Below are positions 44,124 to 57,907 of a DNA stretch of 64,000 nt, one piece after another. The position numbers and the translations under genes were made by a program. The notes beneath the pieces are model-generated. The model made no database searches. It was given only the letters and a program-made list of their open reading frames with translations, and was not told the origin of the DNA. The DNA is from Oricola sp. GTDB lineage: Bacteria; Pseudomonadota; Alphaproteobacteria; Rhizobiales; Rhizobiaceae. Each line of letters opens with the position of its first letter. Positions within the stretch are counted from its first letter, which is position 1. The stretch spans positions 186,001 to 250,000 of the forward strand of contig NZ_JALEGV010000043.1 of assembly GCF_022763245.1 (NCBI RefSeq), given 5' to 3'.

Positions 44124-44820
44124 GGCCTGTCGTCGCCGCCTTTTCGGATATGCGCAAATGAGGCGCCATTTCGAAGAAATGCTCCCATTTGTCAAAAATC
44201 GTGAGCGCGCCGTTCTCGCTGAGCTCAGCCGCGGCGAGGCCCTGCAGGTGGCTGCCGCCGGTGAAGCGCCAGACGTCCATGCCCGCCGCGCGCGCGGCGA
44301 AGACGCCCGGCATGCTGTCCTCGACGACGAGGCAGTGCCGCGGATCGACGCCCATCTGGTCGGCAGTGAACAGGAACAGGTCCGGCTCCGGCTTGCCGCG
44401 GCTCACCTGCGAGGCGGTGTAGAGCCGGTCGCCGAACCGGTCGGCGAGGCCGGTCAGCGCCAGCGAGCGCCGCGCCCGTGTCGGGCTGGAGCTGGTCGCC
44501 ACGCACGAGCGCACCGCCAGCGCGTCGATGACGTCGGCCACGCCGGGCACCGCGTCGAGCTCGGTCTCGAAGGCGGCCAGCAATTCGCTGCGGTAGCGCT
44601 CCTCGAAGTCGGAATCGAGCGCCAGCCCGTAGGTTATGCGCACCTCCGCGGCGACCTTCGTCCAGGAGCGGCCGAGGAAGTGCTTCTGCACATAGGGAAA
44701 ATCGACGCGCACGCCGACGCGCCCGAGCTGCTCGATCAGGATGCGCGCGCTGATGACCTCGCTGTCGATCAGCACGCCGTCGCAGTCGAAGATCACCAGC
44801 TCGATATGTTCTGACACCAT
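44104..44820 (-). CDS. HAD-superfamily sugar-phosphate phosphatase-like hydrolase
   Basis: A 238-residue HAD subfamily IA hydrolase. Motif I is IFDCDGVLIDSE, motif II is in CVATSSSPTRARRSL, motif III Lys is in SRGKPEPDLF, and motif IV is VVEDSMPGVFAARAAGM. Such enzymes remove phosphate from sugar or polyol phosphates. Because its 3' end overlaps the polyol regulator gene by 20 bases, it may dephosphorylate a polyol phosphate or clear an inhibitory by-product. The exact substrate cannot be read from the sequence. Confidence 0.88.
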   Translation of the reverse strand: MVSEHIELVIFDCDGVLIDSEVISARILIEQLGRVGVRVDFPYVQKHFLGRSWTKVAAEVRITYGLALDSDFEERYRSELLAAFETELDAVPGVADVIDALAVRSCVATSSSPTRARRSLALTGLADRFGDRLYTASQVSRGKPEPDLFLFTADQMGVDPRHCLVVEDSMPGVFAARAAGMDVWRFTGGSHLQGLAAAELSENGALTIFDKWEHFFEMAPHLRISEKAATTGHGQTRQ

Positions 44821-44901
44821 TGCGCGATCCGCGTCCCGTGGGCTTTGAGAGGTCGGAACCTGCCCCGAACCGCGTTTCGCCGCAATGCCGTTTCGGCGGT
44901 C

Positions 44902-45420
44902 CTACTGGATGTCGCCGAACGCCTTGGTGAAGCCGCGCAGCGAAAATTCCAGCAGGATCGGGCGCCGGCCATTGTCGGCGAATTCCACGATCGCCCCGTT
45001 TCCGGCCTTCATCGCCGTCAGCATGTCGGCCGTGATCTGGCCGCCGGCATAGCAGCCCTGCGGGTCGCAGGTCTGGAACGGCAATTGCGCGATCGGCTTG
45101 CTGTCGACGCTGACCTTCAGCCCCTCGGTCAGGAGGGTGCGCAGCGGAACGTGGATCATGAAGGCCGCGTTGTTGGCGGAGGCGGATTTGCGGATCACCA
45201 TGCGCGCCAGCACCGCGCCGTTCTGCTTGTTGACGATGCGCTGCTCCATCGCGCATTCCAGCGCCGCGTTGCGGCCTGCGCCGGAGCACTGCACGGCCCA
45301 GGGTTCGGGCGGCGGGGTCGCGCCGTCGCCGCCGGATTGCGCCGCTGCCGGATGTGCCGCCGCCGCGATCAACGCGAGCGCGCCCAGTCTCGACAAAACG
45401 GGTTTCAGGCTGATCGTCAT
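44902..45420 (-). CDS. Invasion-associated locus B (IalB) family protein
   Basis: A 172-residue exported protein of the IalB family, first known from Bartonella. The signal peptide ends AHPAAAQSGGD. The mature domain has PPEPWAVQCSGAG, ECAMEQRIVNKQNGAVLARMVI, IHVPLRTLLTEGLKVSVDSKP, LPFQTCDPQGCYAGGQI and VEFADNGRRPILLEFSLRGFTKAF, all standard. Four Cys should form two disulfides. The molecular role is unknown and the family is widespread in non-pathogenic Rhizobiales. GGGGGA lies upstream of ATG 45420. Confidence 0.9.
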   Translation of the reverse strand: MTISLKPVLSRLGALALIAAAAHPAAAQSGGDGATPPPEPWAVQCSGAGRNAALECAMEQRIVNKQNGAVLARMVIRKSASANNAAFMIHVPLRTLLTEGLKVSVDSKPIAQLPFQTCDPQGCYAGGQITADMLTAMKAGNGAIVEFADNGRRPILLEFSLRGFTKAFGDIQ

Positions 45421-45706
45421 CTCAAGGTCCCCCTGCTTCTGTGCGATCGGTCTTCCTGGCTGATGTCTTCGTCGCCGAAAGTCTTGCGCCCTCAGGCCTG
45501 CCGGCCCCCGGCGACGGTATTGTCGGCGCCTTTGCACTGCCGGATACTGGCCCGGCCGGCGATTTCGATTGCGTCCGGGCCGGCGCGCGTCCGGTTCCTC
45601 TACGCCATGGTCGTTCAACTGCTCGTTGCAACAGTCATTGGCACGGCGGACCGTCCAGATCAATTGCAGCGGGGCCTTTTGCCGGCGTCGCGGCGGGTTT
45701 TTCGGC

Positions 45707-46903
45707 TCACGACCAGCCCGTCTCGCGCACCGATCGGGTGTGTTCGCCGAGCCGCGGCGAGGGGCGCTCGGCCACGGGCGCGTCGGCCCCGGCGAAACGG
45801 ATCGGCGTGCGCAGGCCCGCCACCCCGCCGACGTCGATGCGCATGCCGCGATGGACCACCTGCGGGTCGGCGAAGACGTCGGCCACGGTGTTGATCGGCC
45901 CGGCCGGCACCACCGCCGCTTCCATCGCCGCCAGCAGGTCGTCGCGCGTCCGGCGCGTCGTCTTCTCGGTGATCATGCCCGCTAGCGCCTCGCGGTTTTC
46001 CACCCGCGCGGCGTTGGTCGCAAACCGCGCGTCGGCGGCGAGTGCCTCCAGCCCGAGGACGCCGCACAGCCGCGCGAACTGCCCTTCATTGCCGACAGCG
46101 ACGATCAGCCAGCCGTCGGCCGTCTCGAAGGTCTGGTAGGGCGCGATGTTGGGATGCGCGTTGCCCATCCGGTGCGGCGTCGCGCCGGAAGCCAGGAAAT
46201 TCATCGCCTGGTTGGCGAGAACGCCCGTCATGCAGTCGAGCAGCGCCATGTCGACATGCTTGCCGCGGCCGGTCCGCGCGCGCTCGGCCAGCGCCGCCTG
46301 GATGGCGATGACGCCGTAGAGCCCGGTGAAGATGTCGGCGAAGGCGACGCCGACCTTCTGCGGTTCGCCGGCGGGATCGCCGGTCAGGTCCATGATGCCG
46401 CCCATCCCCTGGATCAGGAAATCGTAGCCGGCGCGCGCCGCATAGGGCCCGTCCTGGCCGAACCCCGTGACCGAGCAGTAGACGAGGCCCGGATTGTCCG
46501 CCGACAGGGTCGCGTAATCGAGCCCGAACTTCGCCAGTCCGCCGAGCTTGAAATTCTCGACCACGACGTCGGCCTCGCCCGCGAGCCGCCGTATGAGCGC
46601 GAGGTCGTCCGCGTTTCGATAATCGGCGGTGATCGAGCGCTTGCCCCGGTTGCAGGAATGGAAATAGGCCGCCGCCTTCTCGCCGTCGCGCTCGATGAAG
46701 GGCGGCCCCCATGTGCGCGTGTCGTCGCCCTCGGGGCTTTCCACCTTGATCACGTCGGCGCCGAGATCGGCCAGCGTCTGCCCGATCCACGGCCCCGCCA
46801 GGATCCGCGCCAGTTCCAGCACCTTGAGGCCGGCGAGGGGAGCCTGCGGCGCGGTTTGGTCATCGCCCATTTGCGGGGCGTCGGCTGTCTTTGCGGATGT
46901 CAT
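45707..46903 (-). CDS. CaiB/BaiF-family (class III) CoA transferase
   Basis: A 398-residue family III CoA transferase. LAGLKVLELARILAGPWIGQTLADLGADVIKVESPEGDDTRTWGPPF is the N-terminal family block, and the catalytic Asp is in GRGKHVDMALLDCMTG. It moves CoA between an unnamed pair of carboxylic acids. The first 20 residues are Ala/Gln-rich and precede the domain. The neighbours do not suggest a substrate. The 286-base gap downstream (45421-45706) holds the ialB promoter and no ORF. Confidence 0.9.
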   Translation of the reverse strand: MTSAKTADAPQMGDDQTAPQAPLAGLKVLELARILAGPWIGQTLADLGADVIKVESPEGDDTRTWGPPFIERDGEKAAAYFHSCNRGKRSITADYRNADDLALIRRLAGEADVVVENFKLGGLAKFGLDYATLSADNPGLVYCSVTGFGQDGPYAARAGYDFLIQGMGGIMDLTGDPAGEPQKVGVAFADIFTGLYGVIAIQAALAERARTGRGKHVDMALLDCMTGVLANQAMNFLASGATPHRMGNAHPNIAPYQTFETADGWLIVAVGNEGQFARLCGVLGLEALAADARFATNAARVENREALAGMITEKTTRRTRDDLLAAMEAAVVPAGPINTVADVFADPQVVHRGMRIDVGGVAGLRTPIRFAGADAPVAERPSPRLGEHTRSVRETGWS

Positions 46904-47001
46904 GGCGTCTCCGGACCTGTCGCGGGCGCGACCGTTCGGGCGCCTTTATCGATGCAAGCCGGCCCGTTGCCAACCCGCTTCTTCGCGGGTCGCCGAACCC
47001 G

Positions 47002-47914
47002 TCAGCCCTCGTTCCACAGGATGCGCACGGCCATGGTCGCCGCCGCGGTGCGGTTCTCGATGCCGAGCTTGTTGAAGATCTGCTCCAGATGCTTGTTCAC
47101 GGTGCGCGGCGACATCTGCAGGATCTCGGCGATCTCCTTGTTCGACTTGCCATGCGTGATCCACAGAAGCACTTCCGCCTCGCGCAGCGTCAGGCCGAAC
47201 CCGTCGGCCAGCCGCTCCTCGTCGGAGCCCTGGTCGCAGTCGAACAGCCGCAGCAGGATCTCGCCGTCGGCGGCCCGCTCCAGGAGGCGGAATTCGACGC
47301 AGGCGCCGGTCTTGCGGGTGCGCAGCCCGGCCAGCCCGGCCGTCTCGCTCTCCATCTCCGAGCCGAGCCAGTCGATCACCTCCCAGGGCAGCCGGTCGCC
47401 CTCGTCGGCGCGCAGGCCGGCGCGCGCCAGCAACTGCGCGGCCTGCGGCGTCGTCCACAGGATCGCGCCGTTCTGGTCGCAGGCGACGATCCGCCGGCCG
47501 GTCCGGTCGAGCGCCTTGCGCGCCGAGCGCGCCTTGCGGGCATTGGCCAGATGCACCTTGATGCGCGCCAGCAACTCGTCCAGCGGCACCGGCTTGGCGA
47601 TGAAATCGACGCCGCCGGACGCGAGCGCCCGCACCACGTGCTCGGTCTCGTCGAAGCCGGTCATGAAGATGATCGGCACGTCCTCCAGCCCCTTTTCGCC
47701 CTTCAGGATCTGGCAGGTCTCGAACCCGTCGAGCCCCGGCATCATCGCGTCCATCAGCACGATGTCCGGCAGGCGCCGGTCGACGGAGGTCAGCGCTTCG
47801 CGGCCGGAATGGGCGACCTCGACGTTCATGCCCGAAAGGCTCAGCGCGTCGGTCAGCATGGCGAGCGTATCCGGCGAATCGTCGACGAGAAGCACCGATG
47901 TCGGATCATGTGTC

Positions 47915-47925
<11 letters not shown>
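47002..47925 (-). CDS. Response regulator, REC plus LuxR-type HTH
   Basis: A 307-residue regulator. The receiver domain occupies residues 10-125 with phospho-acceptor Asp59 (VLMDAMMP), acidic pair VDDS and Lys in FIAKPVP. A PAS-like linker (DRTGRRIVACDQNGAILWTTPQAAQLL) spans about 140-225. The LuxR/GerE HTH is LTLREAEVLLWITHGKSNKEIAEILQMSPRTVNKHLEQIF. Its start overlaps the end of the hybrid kinase gene by 11 bases, so it is the cognate output. The target is probably the divergent urt-fmd operon; that is inferred from position. Confidence 0.92.
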
Positions 47926-51292
<3,367 letters not shown>

Positions 51293-51637
51293 GGCTCACG
51301 CCCACCATGTCGATGCCGCGGCCGGGGATGTGCCGGCGCCGGCGGCCTTGTTGCATGCGATGCAAAAAACACGCCAACCCGCCTGCGCCACGCCCGGACC
51401 GTGGCCTTGCCCTCGCGCGCCTCGTGCCCCTGCAAGATGCGGTTCAAAATCCCTCGCAATTCCAATGCCTTGGCACGGGGAATTGCTCATTTGCACCTAT
51501 CATATGGAGAGAATGACCGGGGCCATATACGTCAAATACCCCATTGTTGCGTCGCACAATCGGTGACGAAAATTCGGGCAGTTGGCACCAAATTGTCAGC
51601 GCTCTCGACCACCACCGCGAGACACGAAGAGGGAAAT
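51293..51637. other. 345-base divergent control region of kinase and urt-fmd operons
   Basis: No credible ORF. Visible elements are a TTGCAT-GCG-ATGCAA dyad (51351-51365) and an AT-richer tract around 51480-51550. A TGGCAC...TTGC sequence at 51471-51486 recalls a sigma-54 promoter but has one base too many in the spacer. Confidence 0.6.
51351..51365. promoter_or_regulatory. Palindrome in the kinase/urt control region
   Basis: TTGCAT-GCG-ATGCAA, perfect six-base arms, 59 bases upstream of the kinase start and 273 upstream of urtA. A candidate site for the LuxR-type regulator or another nitrogen regulator. Confidence 0.4.
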
Positions 51638-52906
51638 ATGACTGAGAAAACGCGTAGCGAAAACGCATTCTCGTTGCGACGCCGCGAGCTCCTCGCCGGC
51701 ATGGCTTCGATCCCGATGATGAGCATGCTGGGCGGCCCGGTTCGCGCCCAGGACTATCCGACAGCCGAGGTCAACACGACCGGCCTGGCGGTCACCGACG
51801 ACACGGTCACGGTTGGCATCCTGCACTCCGTCACCGGCACGATGGCGATCTCCGAGACCGGCTCCGTGCAGGCCGAAAAGCTCGCCATCAAGCAGATCAA
51901 CGAGATGGGCGGCGTGCTCGGCCGCAAGATCGAGTTCATCCAGGAAGACGGCGCGTCCGACTGGCCGACCTTCGCCGAGAAGGCCAAGAAGCTCCTGGTC
52001 AACGACAAGGTCGCCTCCGTGATGGGCTGCTGGACGTCGGCCTCGCGCAAGGCCGTGCTGCCGGTCTTCGAGCAGTATAACGGCATGCTGTTCTACCCGA
52101 CCTTCTACGAAGGCCTGGAGGAGAGCCCGAACGTCATCTACACCGGCCAGGAAGCCACCCAGCAGATCATCGCCGGTCTTGACTGGGTCGCCAAGGAGAA
52201 GGGCGCCAAGTCGTTCTACCTGCTCGGCTCCGACTACATCTGGCCGCGCACCTCAAACAAGATCGCCCGCAAGCACATCGAGGAGCATCTCGGCGCCAAG
52301 GTCGTGGGCGAGGAGTACTACCCGCTCGGCCACACCCAGTTCAACTCGGTCATCAACAAGATCAAGCTGAAGAAGCCCGATGTCATCTACGCCATCGTCG
52401 TCGGCGGCTCCAACGTCGCCTTCTACAAGCAGCTCAAGGCTGCCGGCATCGACATGACCAAGGAAAAGCCGGTTCTGCTGACCATCTCGGTCACCGAGGA
52501 CGAAATCCTCGGCATCGGCGGCGAGAACATCGTCGGGGCCTATGCCTGCATGAAGTACTTCCAGTCGCTCGACAATCCCAACAACGAGGCCTTCGTGGCC
52601 GCCTTCAAGGAAATGTGGGGCGACGACATCGTCATCGGCGACGTGACCCAGGCGGCCTATCTCGGCCCGTGGCTGTGGAAGCTCGCCGTCGAGAAGGCCG
52701 GCTCCTTCGACATCGACAAGATCAAGGCGGCGCTGCCCGGCATCGAGTTCGACAAGGCGCCGGAAGGCTACGTCAAGGTCCACGAGAACCATCACCTGTG
52801 GTCCAAGACCCGCGTCGGCCGCGCCCGCGACGACGGCCAGTACGACCTCGTCTACGAGACCGCCGACCTCGTCGAGCCGGATCCGTTCCCCGAGGGCTAC
52901 CAGTAA
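51638..52906 (+). CDS. urtA: Amide/urea ABC transporter substrate-binding protein (UrtA/FmdD type)
   Basis: A 422-residue branched-chain-type binding protein of the urea/short-chain amide group. A Tat-like signal (LRRRELLAGMASIPMMSM) precedes the mature part. TVTVGILHSVTGTMAISE, WTSASRKAVLPVFEQYNGMLFYPT and EEYYPLGHTQFNSVINKIK are UrtA hallmarks. In Methylophilus the similar FmdD serves formamide and urea; the formamidase gene in this operon favours that role. ATG 51638 is preceded by GAGGGAAAT. A nine-base-pair hairpin follows the stop. Confidence 0.92.
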   Translation: MTEKTRSENAFSLRRRELLAGMASIPMMSMLGGPVRAQDYPTAEVNTTGLAVTDDTVTVGILHSVTGTMAISETGSVQAEKLAIKQINEMGGVLGRKIEFIQEDGASDWPTFAEKAKKLLVNDKVASVMGCWTSASRKAVLPVFEQYNGMLFYPTFYEGLEESPNVIYTGQEATQQIIAGLDWVAKEKGAKSFYLLGSDYIWPRTSNKIARKHIEEHLGAKVVGEEYYPLGHTQFNSVINKIKLKKPDVIYAIVVGGSNVAFYKQLKAAGIDMTKEKPVLLTISVTEDEILGIGGENIVGAYACMKYFQSLDNPNNEAFVAAFKEMWGDDIVIGDVTQAAYLGPWLWKLAVEKAGSFDIDKIKAALPGIEFDKAPEGYVKVHENHHLWSKTRVGRARDDGQYDLVYETADLVEPDPFPEGYQ

Positions 52907-52913
52907 GTCCGGC

Positions 52914-52936
52914 CGGCCCGGCCTCGCGCCGGGCCG
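52914..52936 (+). other. Hairpin between urtA and urtB
   Basis: CGGCCCGGC-CTCGC-GCCGGGCCG, a perfect nine-base stem eight bases after the urtA stop. No T run. Same position relative to the binding-protein gene as the hairpin after smoE. Confidence 0.6.
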
Positions 52937-53042
52937 TTCGCACGGGCAGCCGCGCCGGACGGCCGTTCCGGCGGGCGCCCTGTCCGACATCCGCATCGCC
53001 ATTCTCGCCCGTTCGCGGCGCGCGCTTTCTGGAGGCAGCACA

Positions 53043-53969
53043 ATGTTCGCCGACTATTCCTGGTCCGAACTCGGTTCCATCTTCGCCATGCAGGGCTTCG
53101 CAGGGCTGATCCTGTTCTCGGTCTTCGTCCTGATGGCGCTCGGCCTTGCGATCATCTTCGGCCAGATGGGCGTCATCAACATGGCCCATGGCGAGTTCAT
53201 GATCTTGGGCGCCTATGTCACCTATCTGTGCTCCAACTTCTTCTCCACCTACCTGCCGGCGCTGTTCGGCATCTACTTCTTCGTCGCGATGATCCTGGCC
53301 TTCTTCGCCTCCGGCGCGCTCGGCGCGCTGGTCGAGTGGGGGCTGATCCGCCACCTCTACAAGCGGCCGCTCGACACGCTGCTGGCGACATGGGGCCTCA
53401 GCCTCATCCTGCAGCAGGCCTACCGCTCCATCTTCGGCGCCCGCGAGGTCGGCGTCTCGCTGCCCAGCTGGCTGCTCGGCTCCTGGCCGCTGACCGACCT
53501 GATCGAGATCCCGATCAACGGCCTCTTCGTGATGAGCCTGACCTTCCTGATCGCGGTCGGCGTCTACTTCCTGATGTTCCGCTCGCGGCTCGGCATGCAG
53601 ACCCGCGCCGTCGTGCAGAACCGCGTCATGGCCGGCGCCGTCGGCATCAACACCGAGCGCGTCGACCGCATGACCTTCGCGATCGGCTGCGGCATCGCCG
53701 GCGTCGCCGGCTCGGCCTTCACGATGATCGGCTCGACCGGCCCGACCGCCGGCCAGCTCTACATCGTCGACACATTCCTGATCGTCGTCTTCGGCGGCGC
53801 AGCAAGCCTGCTTGGAACCATCGCCTCCGCCTTCACCATCTCTCAGGCGCAATCGACGATGGAGTTCTTCCTGTCCGGCTCGATGGCGAAGGTCCTGACG
53901 CTCCTGACCGTCGTGGGCATTCTCATGCTGCGCCCCGAAGGCCTGTTCTCGCTGAAAATCCGTCGCTGA
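53043..53969 (+). CDS. urtB: Amide/urea ABC transporter permease UrtB
   Basis: A 308-residue LivH-type permease with about eight membrane segments. It has ALGLAIIFGQMGVINMAHGEFMILGAY, the NMAHGE signature of the urea group, and GLSLILQQAYRSIFGAREVGVSLP. The C-terminus MLRPEGLFSLKIRR is the usual end. It forms the channel with UrtC. A 136-base gap with a hairpin separates it from urtA; urtC follows after 12 bases. Confidence 0.92.
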   Translation: MFADYSWSELGSIFAMQGFAGLILFSVFVLMALGLAIIFGQMGVINMAHGEFMILGAYVTYLCSNFFSTYLPALFGIYFFVAMILAFFASGALGALVEWGLIRHLYKRPLDTLLATWGLSLILQQAYRSIFGAREVGVSLPSWLLGSWPLTDLIEIPINGLFVMSLTFLIAVGVYFLMFRSRLGMQTRAVVQNRVMAGAVGINTERVDRMTFAIGCGIAGVAGSAFTMIGSTGPTAGQLYIVDTFLIVVFGGAASLLGTIASAFTISQAQSTMEFFLSGSMAKVLTLLTVVGILMLRPEGLFSLKIRR

Positions 53970-53981
53970 GGGAGCCCGACC

Positions 53982-55136
53982 ATGACGTCCGGAAACAGCT
54001 TTCTGACCCGCCAGGAACTCCTGGGCCTGGCAGTGGTGTCACTACTGATCCTCGTGGTTCTGCCGGCCTCGGTCGACATCTTCCGCCTCAACCTGATCGG
54101 CAAGTACCTGACCTACGCCTTCGTCGCCATCGGCCTCGTCCTGTGCTGGGGCATGGGCGGCATCCTGTCGCTCGGCCAGGGCGTGTTCTTCGGCCTCGGC
54201 GGCTACTGCATGGCGATGTTCCTGAAGCTCGAGGCCTCTACGCCGGAAGCCACCAAGATCCAGTCGACGCCGGGCATCCCCGACTTCATGGACTGGAACC
54301 AGCTCACCGAACTGCCCTGGTTCTGGGAGCCGTTCCACTCCTTCCCCTTCACGCTGGTCGCCATCGTGGCGCTGCCGTCGCTGTTCGCCTTCGTCATCGG
54401 CGCGGCCATGTTCAAGCGGCGGGTCGGCGGCGTCTACTTCGCCATCATCACCCAGGCGATCGCCGCCATCCTGACGATCCTGATCATCGGCCAGCAGGGC
54501 TACACCGGCGGCGTCAACGGCATCACAGACCTGCGCACGCTGCTCGGCTGGGACATCCGCACCGACAGCGCCAAATACGTCCTCTATTTCGTCAATGCCG
54601 GCCTGCTGATCGCCGTCATCGTCGCCGCCCAGGCGGTGCGCAAGTCCAAGCTCGGCCGCCTGCTCGTCGCCCTGCGCGACAAGGAGGACCGGGTGCGCTT
54701 CTCCGGCTACGACGTCGCCAACTTCAAGATCTTCGCCTTCTGCCTGGCGGCGGCCTTCTCGGCGATCGGCGGCGCCATGTTCACCCTGCAGGTCGGCTTC
54801 ATGTCGCCGTCCTTCGTCGGCATCGTCCCGTCCATCGAGATGGTCATCTACACCGCGGTCGGCGGCCGCCTGTCGATCTTCGGCGCGGTCTACGGAACCC
54901 TGCTCGTCAACTGGGCCAAGACCACCTTCTCCGAGACCTTCCCCGAACTCTGGCTGTTCGGCCTCGGCGCGCTGTTCATCGCCGTCGTGCTGGTCTTCCC
55001 GAACGGTCTCGCCGGTCTCTACCGCAGCTACCTGCAGCCGCATGTCGACCGCCTGCTCGGCGTGAAGAAGCCGGCTGACGACGACGAACCCGCCAGCGAC
55101 GCCGTGCCCGAAGCGGCCGCCCGCGCTGCCGAATAG
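53982..55136 (+). CDS. urtC: Amide/urea ABC transporter permease UrtC
   Basis: A 384-residue LivM-type permease with about ten membrane segments. GLVLCWGMGGILSLGQGVFFGLGGYCMAMFLKLE is the UrtC signature, and GGVNGITDLRTLLGWDI and ALRDKEDRVRFSGYDVANFKIFAF follow. A 30-residue charged C-terminal tail (KKPADDDEPASDAVPEA) extends past the last helix. It pairs with UrtB; the gene is 11 bases before urtD. Confidence 0.92.
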   Translation: MTSGNSFLTRQELLGLAVVSLLILVVLPASVDIFRLNLIGKYLTYAFVAIGLVLCWGMGGILSLGQGVFFGLGGYCMAMFLKLEASTPEATKIQSTPGIPDFMDWNQLTELPWFWEPFHSFPFTLVAIVALPSLFAFVIGAAMFKRRVGGVYFAIITQAIAAILTILIIGQQGYTGGVNGITDLRTLLGWDIRTDSAKYVLYFVNAGLLIAVIVAAQAVRKSKLGRLLVALRDKEDRVRFSGYDVANFKIFAFCLAAAFSAIGGAMFTLQVGFMSPSFVGIVPSIEMVIYTAVGGRLSIFGAVYGTLLVNWAKTTFSETFPELWLFGLGALFIAVVLVFPNGLAGLYRSYLQPHVDRLLGVKKPADDDEPASDAVPEAAARAAE

Positions 55137-55147
55137 GAGGCCGACCG

Positions 55148-55906
<759 letters not shown>

Positions 55907-55916
55907 GAGCCAGACC

Positions 55917-56606
55917 ATGCTCAATGTCGCGAACTACCACGTCGCCTACGGCCAGAGCGAAGTCCTGCACGGCCTGGATTTCACCGTCGCCCCCGGCGAG
56001 ATCATCGCCATCATGGGCCGCAACGGCATGGGCAAGACGACGCTCATGAAGTCGCTGATGGGCATCGTGCCCACCAGCGGCGGCGCGGCAAGAGTCGGCG
56101 ACACCGACATCACGGCGATGAAGAGCTACGACCGCGTCGCCAGGGGCATCGCCTATGTGCCGCAGGGCCGCATGATCTTCTCCACCATGACGGTGCGCGA
56201 GAACATCGAGACCGGCCTGACCGTCTCCGGCAAGACGAAGGTGCCGGCCGACATCTACGAACTCTTTCCCGTGCTCCTGGAAATGAAGGGCCGGCGCGGC
56301 GGCAACCTCTCCGGCGGCCAGCAGCAGCAATTGGCCATCGCAAGGGCGCTCGCCACCGACCCCAAGGTGCTGCTCCTCGACGAGCCGACCGAGGGCATCC
56401 AGCCCTCCATCATCCGCGAGATGGCGCGCACGCTCAAACGCATCCGCGACGAGCGCGGCCTGTCCATCGTCGTCTCCGAACAGGTGCTGTCGTTTGCGCT
56501 CGACGTCGCCGACCGCGTCCTCGTCCTGGAAAACGGCCGCCTCGTCCATGACGAACCGCGCGCCGGCGTCGACGAGGCCAAGGTCGCCGCCTTCCTGTCC
56601 GTCTGA
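55917..56606 (+). CDS. urtE: Amide/urea ABC transporter ATP-binding protein UrtE
   Basis: A 229-residue LivF-type ATPase. Walker A GRNGMGKTT, Q-loop YVPQGRMIFSTMTV, signature LSGGQQQQ, Walker B VLLLDEPTEGIQPS and switch VVSEQVL, in which Glu replaces the usual His as in LivF/UrtE proteins. The GIQPSII segment is typical of UrtE. It is the last transporter gene; fmdA starts 55 bases further on. Confidence 0.93.
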   Translation: MLNVANYHVAYGQSEVLHGLDFTVAPGEIIAIMGRNGMGKTTLMKSLMGIVPTSGGAARVGDTDITAMKSYDRVARGIAYVPQGRMIFSTMTVRENIETGLTVSGKTKVPADIYELFPVLLEMKGRRGGNLSGGQQQQLAIARALATDPKVLLLDEPTEGIQPSIIREMARTLKRIRDERGLSIVVSEQVLSFALDVADRVLVLENGRLVHDEPRAGVDEAKVAAFLSV

Positions 56607-56661
56607 TCCTTCAACCCCTTCACACGCGTCCGAAGAACGGCGCCAACCAGAGGAGAAAGCC

Positions 56662-57891
56662 ATGGCTGAAACACTGATCTCCGTTGATCTCTCGGAATCG
56701 CCGCACACCAACGAGAAGGTGCACAATCGCTGGCATCCCGACATTCCGATCGCCGTCTGGGTCGAGCCCGGCGACGATTTCAAGATCGAGACCTATGACT
56801 GGACCGGCGGCCAGATCAACAACGACGACGACGCCGCCGACGTGCGCGACGTGGAGCTCGAACAGGTCCACTATCTCTCCGGCCCGATCGGCGTGAAAGG
56901 TGCGGAACCGGGCGACCTGCTGGTGGTCGACATCCTCGACATCGGCGCCAAGGATGACAGTCTCTGGGGCTTCAACGGCTTCTTCTCCAAGCAGAATGGC
57001 GGCGGCTTCCTGACCGAGCATTTCCCCGAGGCCCAGAAATCCATCTGGGACATCGACGGCATGTTCACCAAGTCGCGTCATGTGCCGGGCGTGCGCTATG
57101 CCGGTCTCATCCATCCGGGCCTGATCGGCTGCCTGCCGGATCGCGCGATGCTCGACATGTGGAACGAGCGCGAAAAGGCGCTCTTCGACACCGACCCGGA
57201 CCGCGTGCCGCAGCTCGCCGCCCTGCCGACCACCCAGTCGGCGCATATGGGCCAGTTGAAGGGCGAGGCCCGCGACAAGGCCGCCGCCGAGGGCGCCCGC
57301 ACCGTGCCCCCGCGCGAACATGGCGGCAACTGCGACATCAAGGACCTGTCGCGCGGCTCCAAGATCTACTTCCCGGTCTATGTCGACGGCGCCGGCCTCT
57401 CCATGGGCGACCTGCACTTCAGCCAGGGCGACGGCGAGATCACCTTCTGCGGCGCCATCGAGATGGCGGGCTGGCTGCACATCAAGGTGTCGCTGATCAA
57501 GGAAGGCGTCTCGAAATACGGGATCAGGAACCCGATCTTCAAGCCGTCGCCGATCGTGCCGAAATATGACGACTACCTGATCTTCGAGGGCATCTCGGTC
57601 GACGAGGCCGGCACGCAGCATTACCTCGACGTGCACATCGCCTACCGCATGGCCTGCCTCAACGCGATCGAGTATCTGAAGAAGTTCGGCTACACGGGCG
57701 CCCAGGCCTACGCCATCCTCGGCACCGCGCCGGTGCAGGGCCACATATCGGGCGTCGTCGACATCCCGAATGCCTGCGCGACGCTGTGGCTGCCGACCGA
57801 CGTGTTCGAGTTCGACATGATGCCGGGCGCCGACGGACCGACGAAATATCTCGACGGCTCCATCGACGTGCCGCTCGCGCCGGATCTCTGA
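56662..57891 (+). CDS. fmdA: Formamidase
   Basis: A 409-residue enzyme of the FmdA/AmdA acetamidase-formamidase family that hydrolyses formamide to formate and ammonia. Landmarks include SPHTNEKVHNRWHPDIP, GDDFKIETYDWTGGQI, LSGPIGVKGAEPGDLLVVDILDIG, PGVRYAGLIHPGLIGCLP, HGGNCDIKDLSRGSKIYFPVYVDGAGLSMGDLHFSQGDGEI and GTAPVQGHISGVVDIPNACATLWLP. The length and order match FmdA of Methylophilus. It is encoded in one run with the urt genes, so uptake and hydrolysis are linked. AGGAGA precedes ATG 56662. Confidence 0.94.
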   Translation: MAETLISVDLSESPHTNEKVHNRWHPDIPIAVWVEPGDDFKIETYDWTGGQINNDDDAADVRDVELEQVHYLSGPIGVKGAEPGDLLVVDILDIGAKDDSLWGFNGFFSKQNGGGFLTEHFPEAQKSIWDIDGMFTKSRHVPGVRYAGLIHPGLIGCLPDRAMLDMWNEREKALFDTDPDRVPQLAALPTTQSAHMGQLKGEARDKAAAEGARTVPPREHGGNCDIKDLSRGSKIYFPVYVDGAGLSMGDLHFSQGDGEITFCGAIEMAGWLHIKVSLIKEGVSKYGIRNPIFKPSPIVPKYDDYLIFEGISVDEAGTQHYLDVHIAYRMACLNAIEYLKKFGYTGAQAYAILGTAPVQGHISGVVDIPNACATLWLPTDVFEFDMMPGADGPTKYLDGSIDVPLAPDL

Positions 57892-57907
57892 GGAAGGGGC
57901 GACGATC

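Noticed and set aside
51471-51486. Sigma-54 promoter before urtA (TGGCACGGGGAATTGC)
   Set aside because: The GG and GC elements are 11 bases apart; sigma-54 promoters need 10. It may be a chance match, although the nitrogen context keeps it worth a test.
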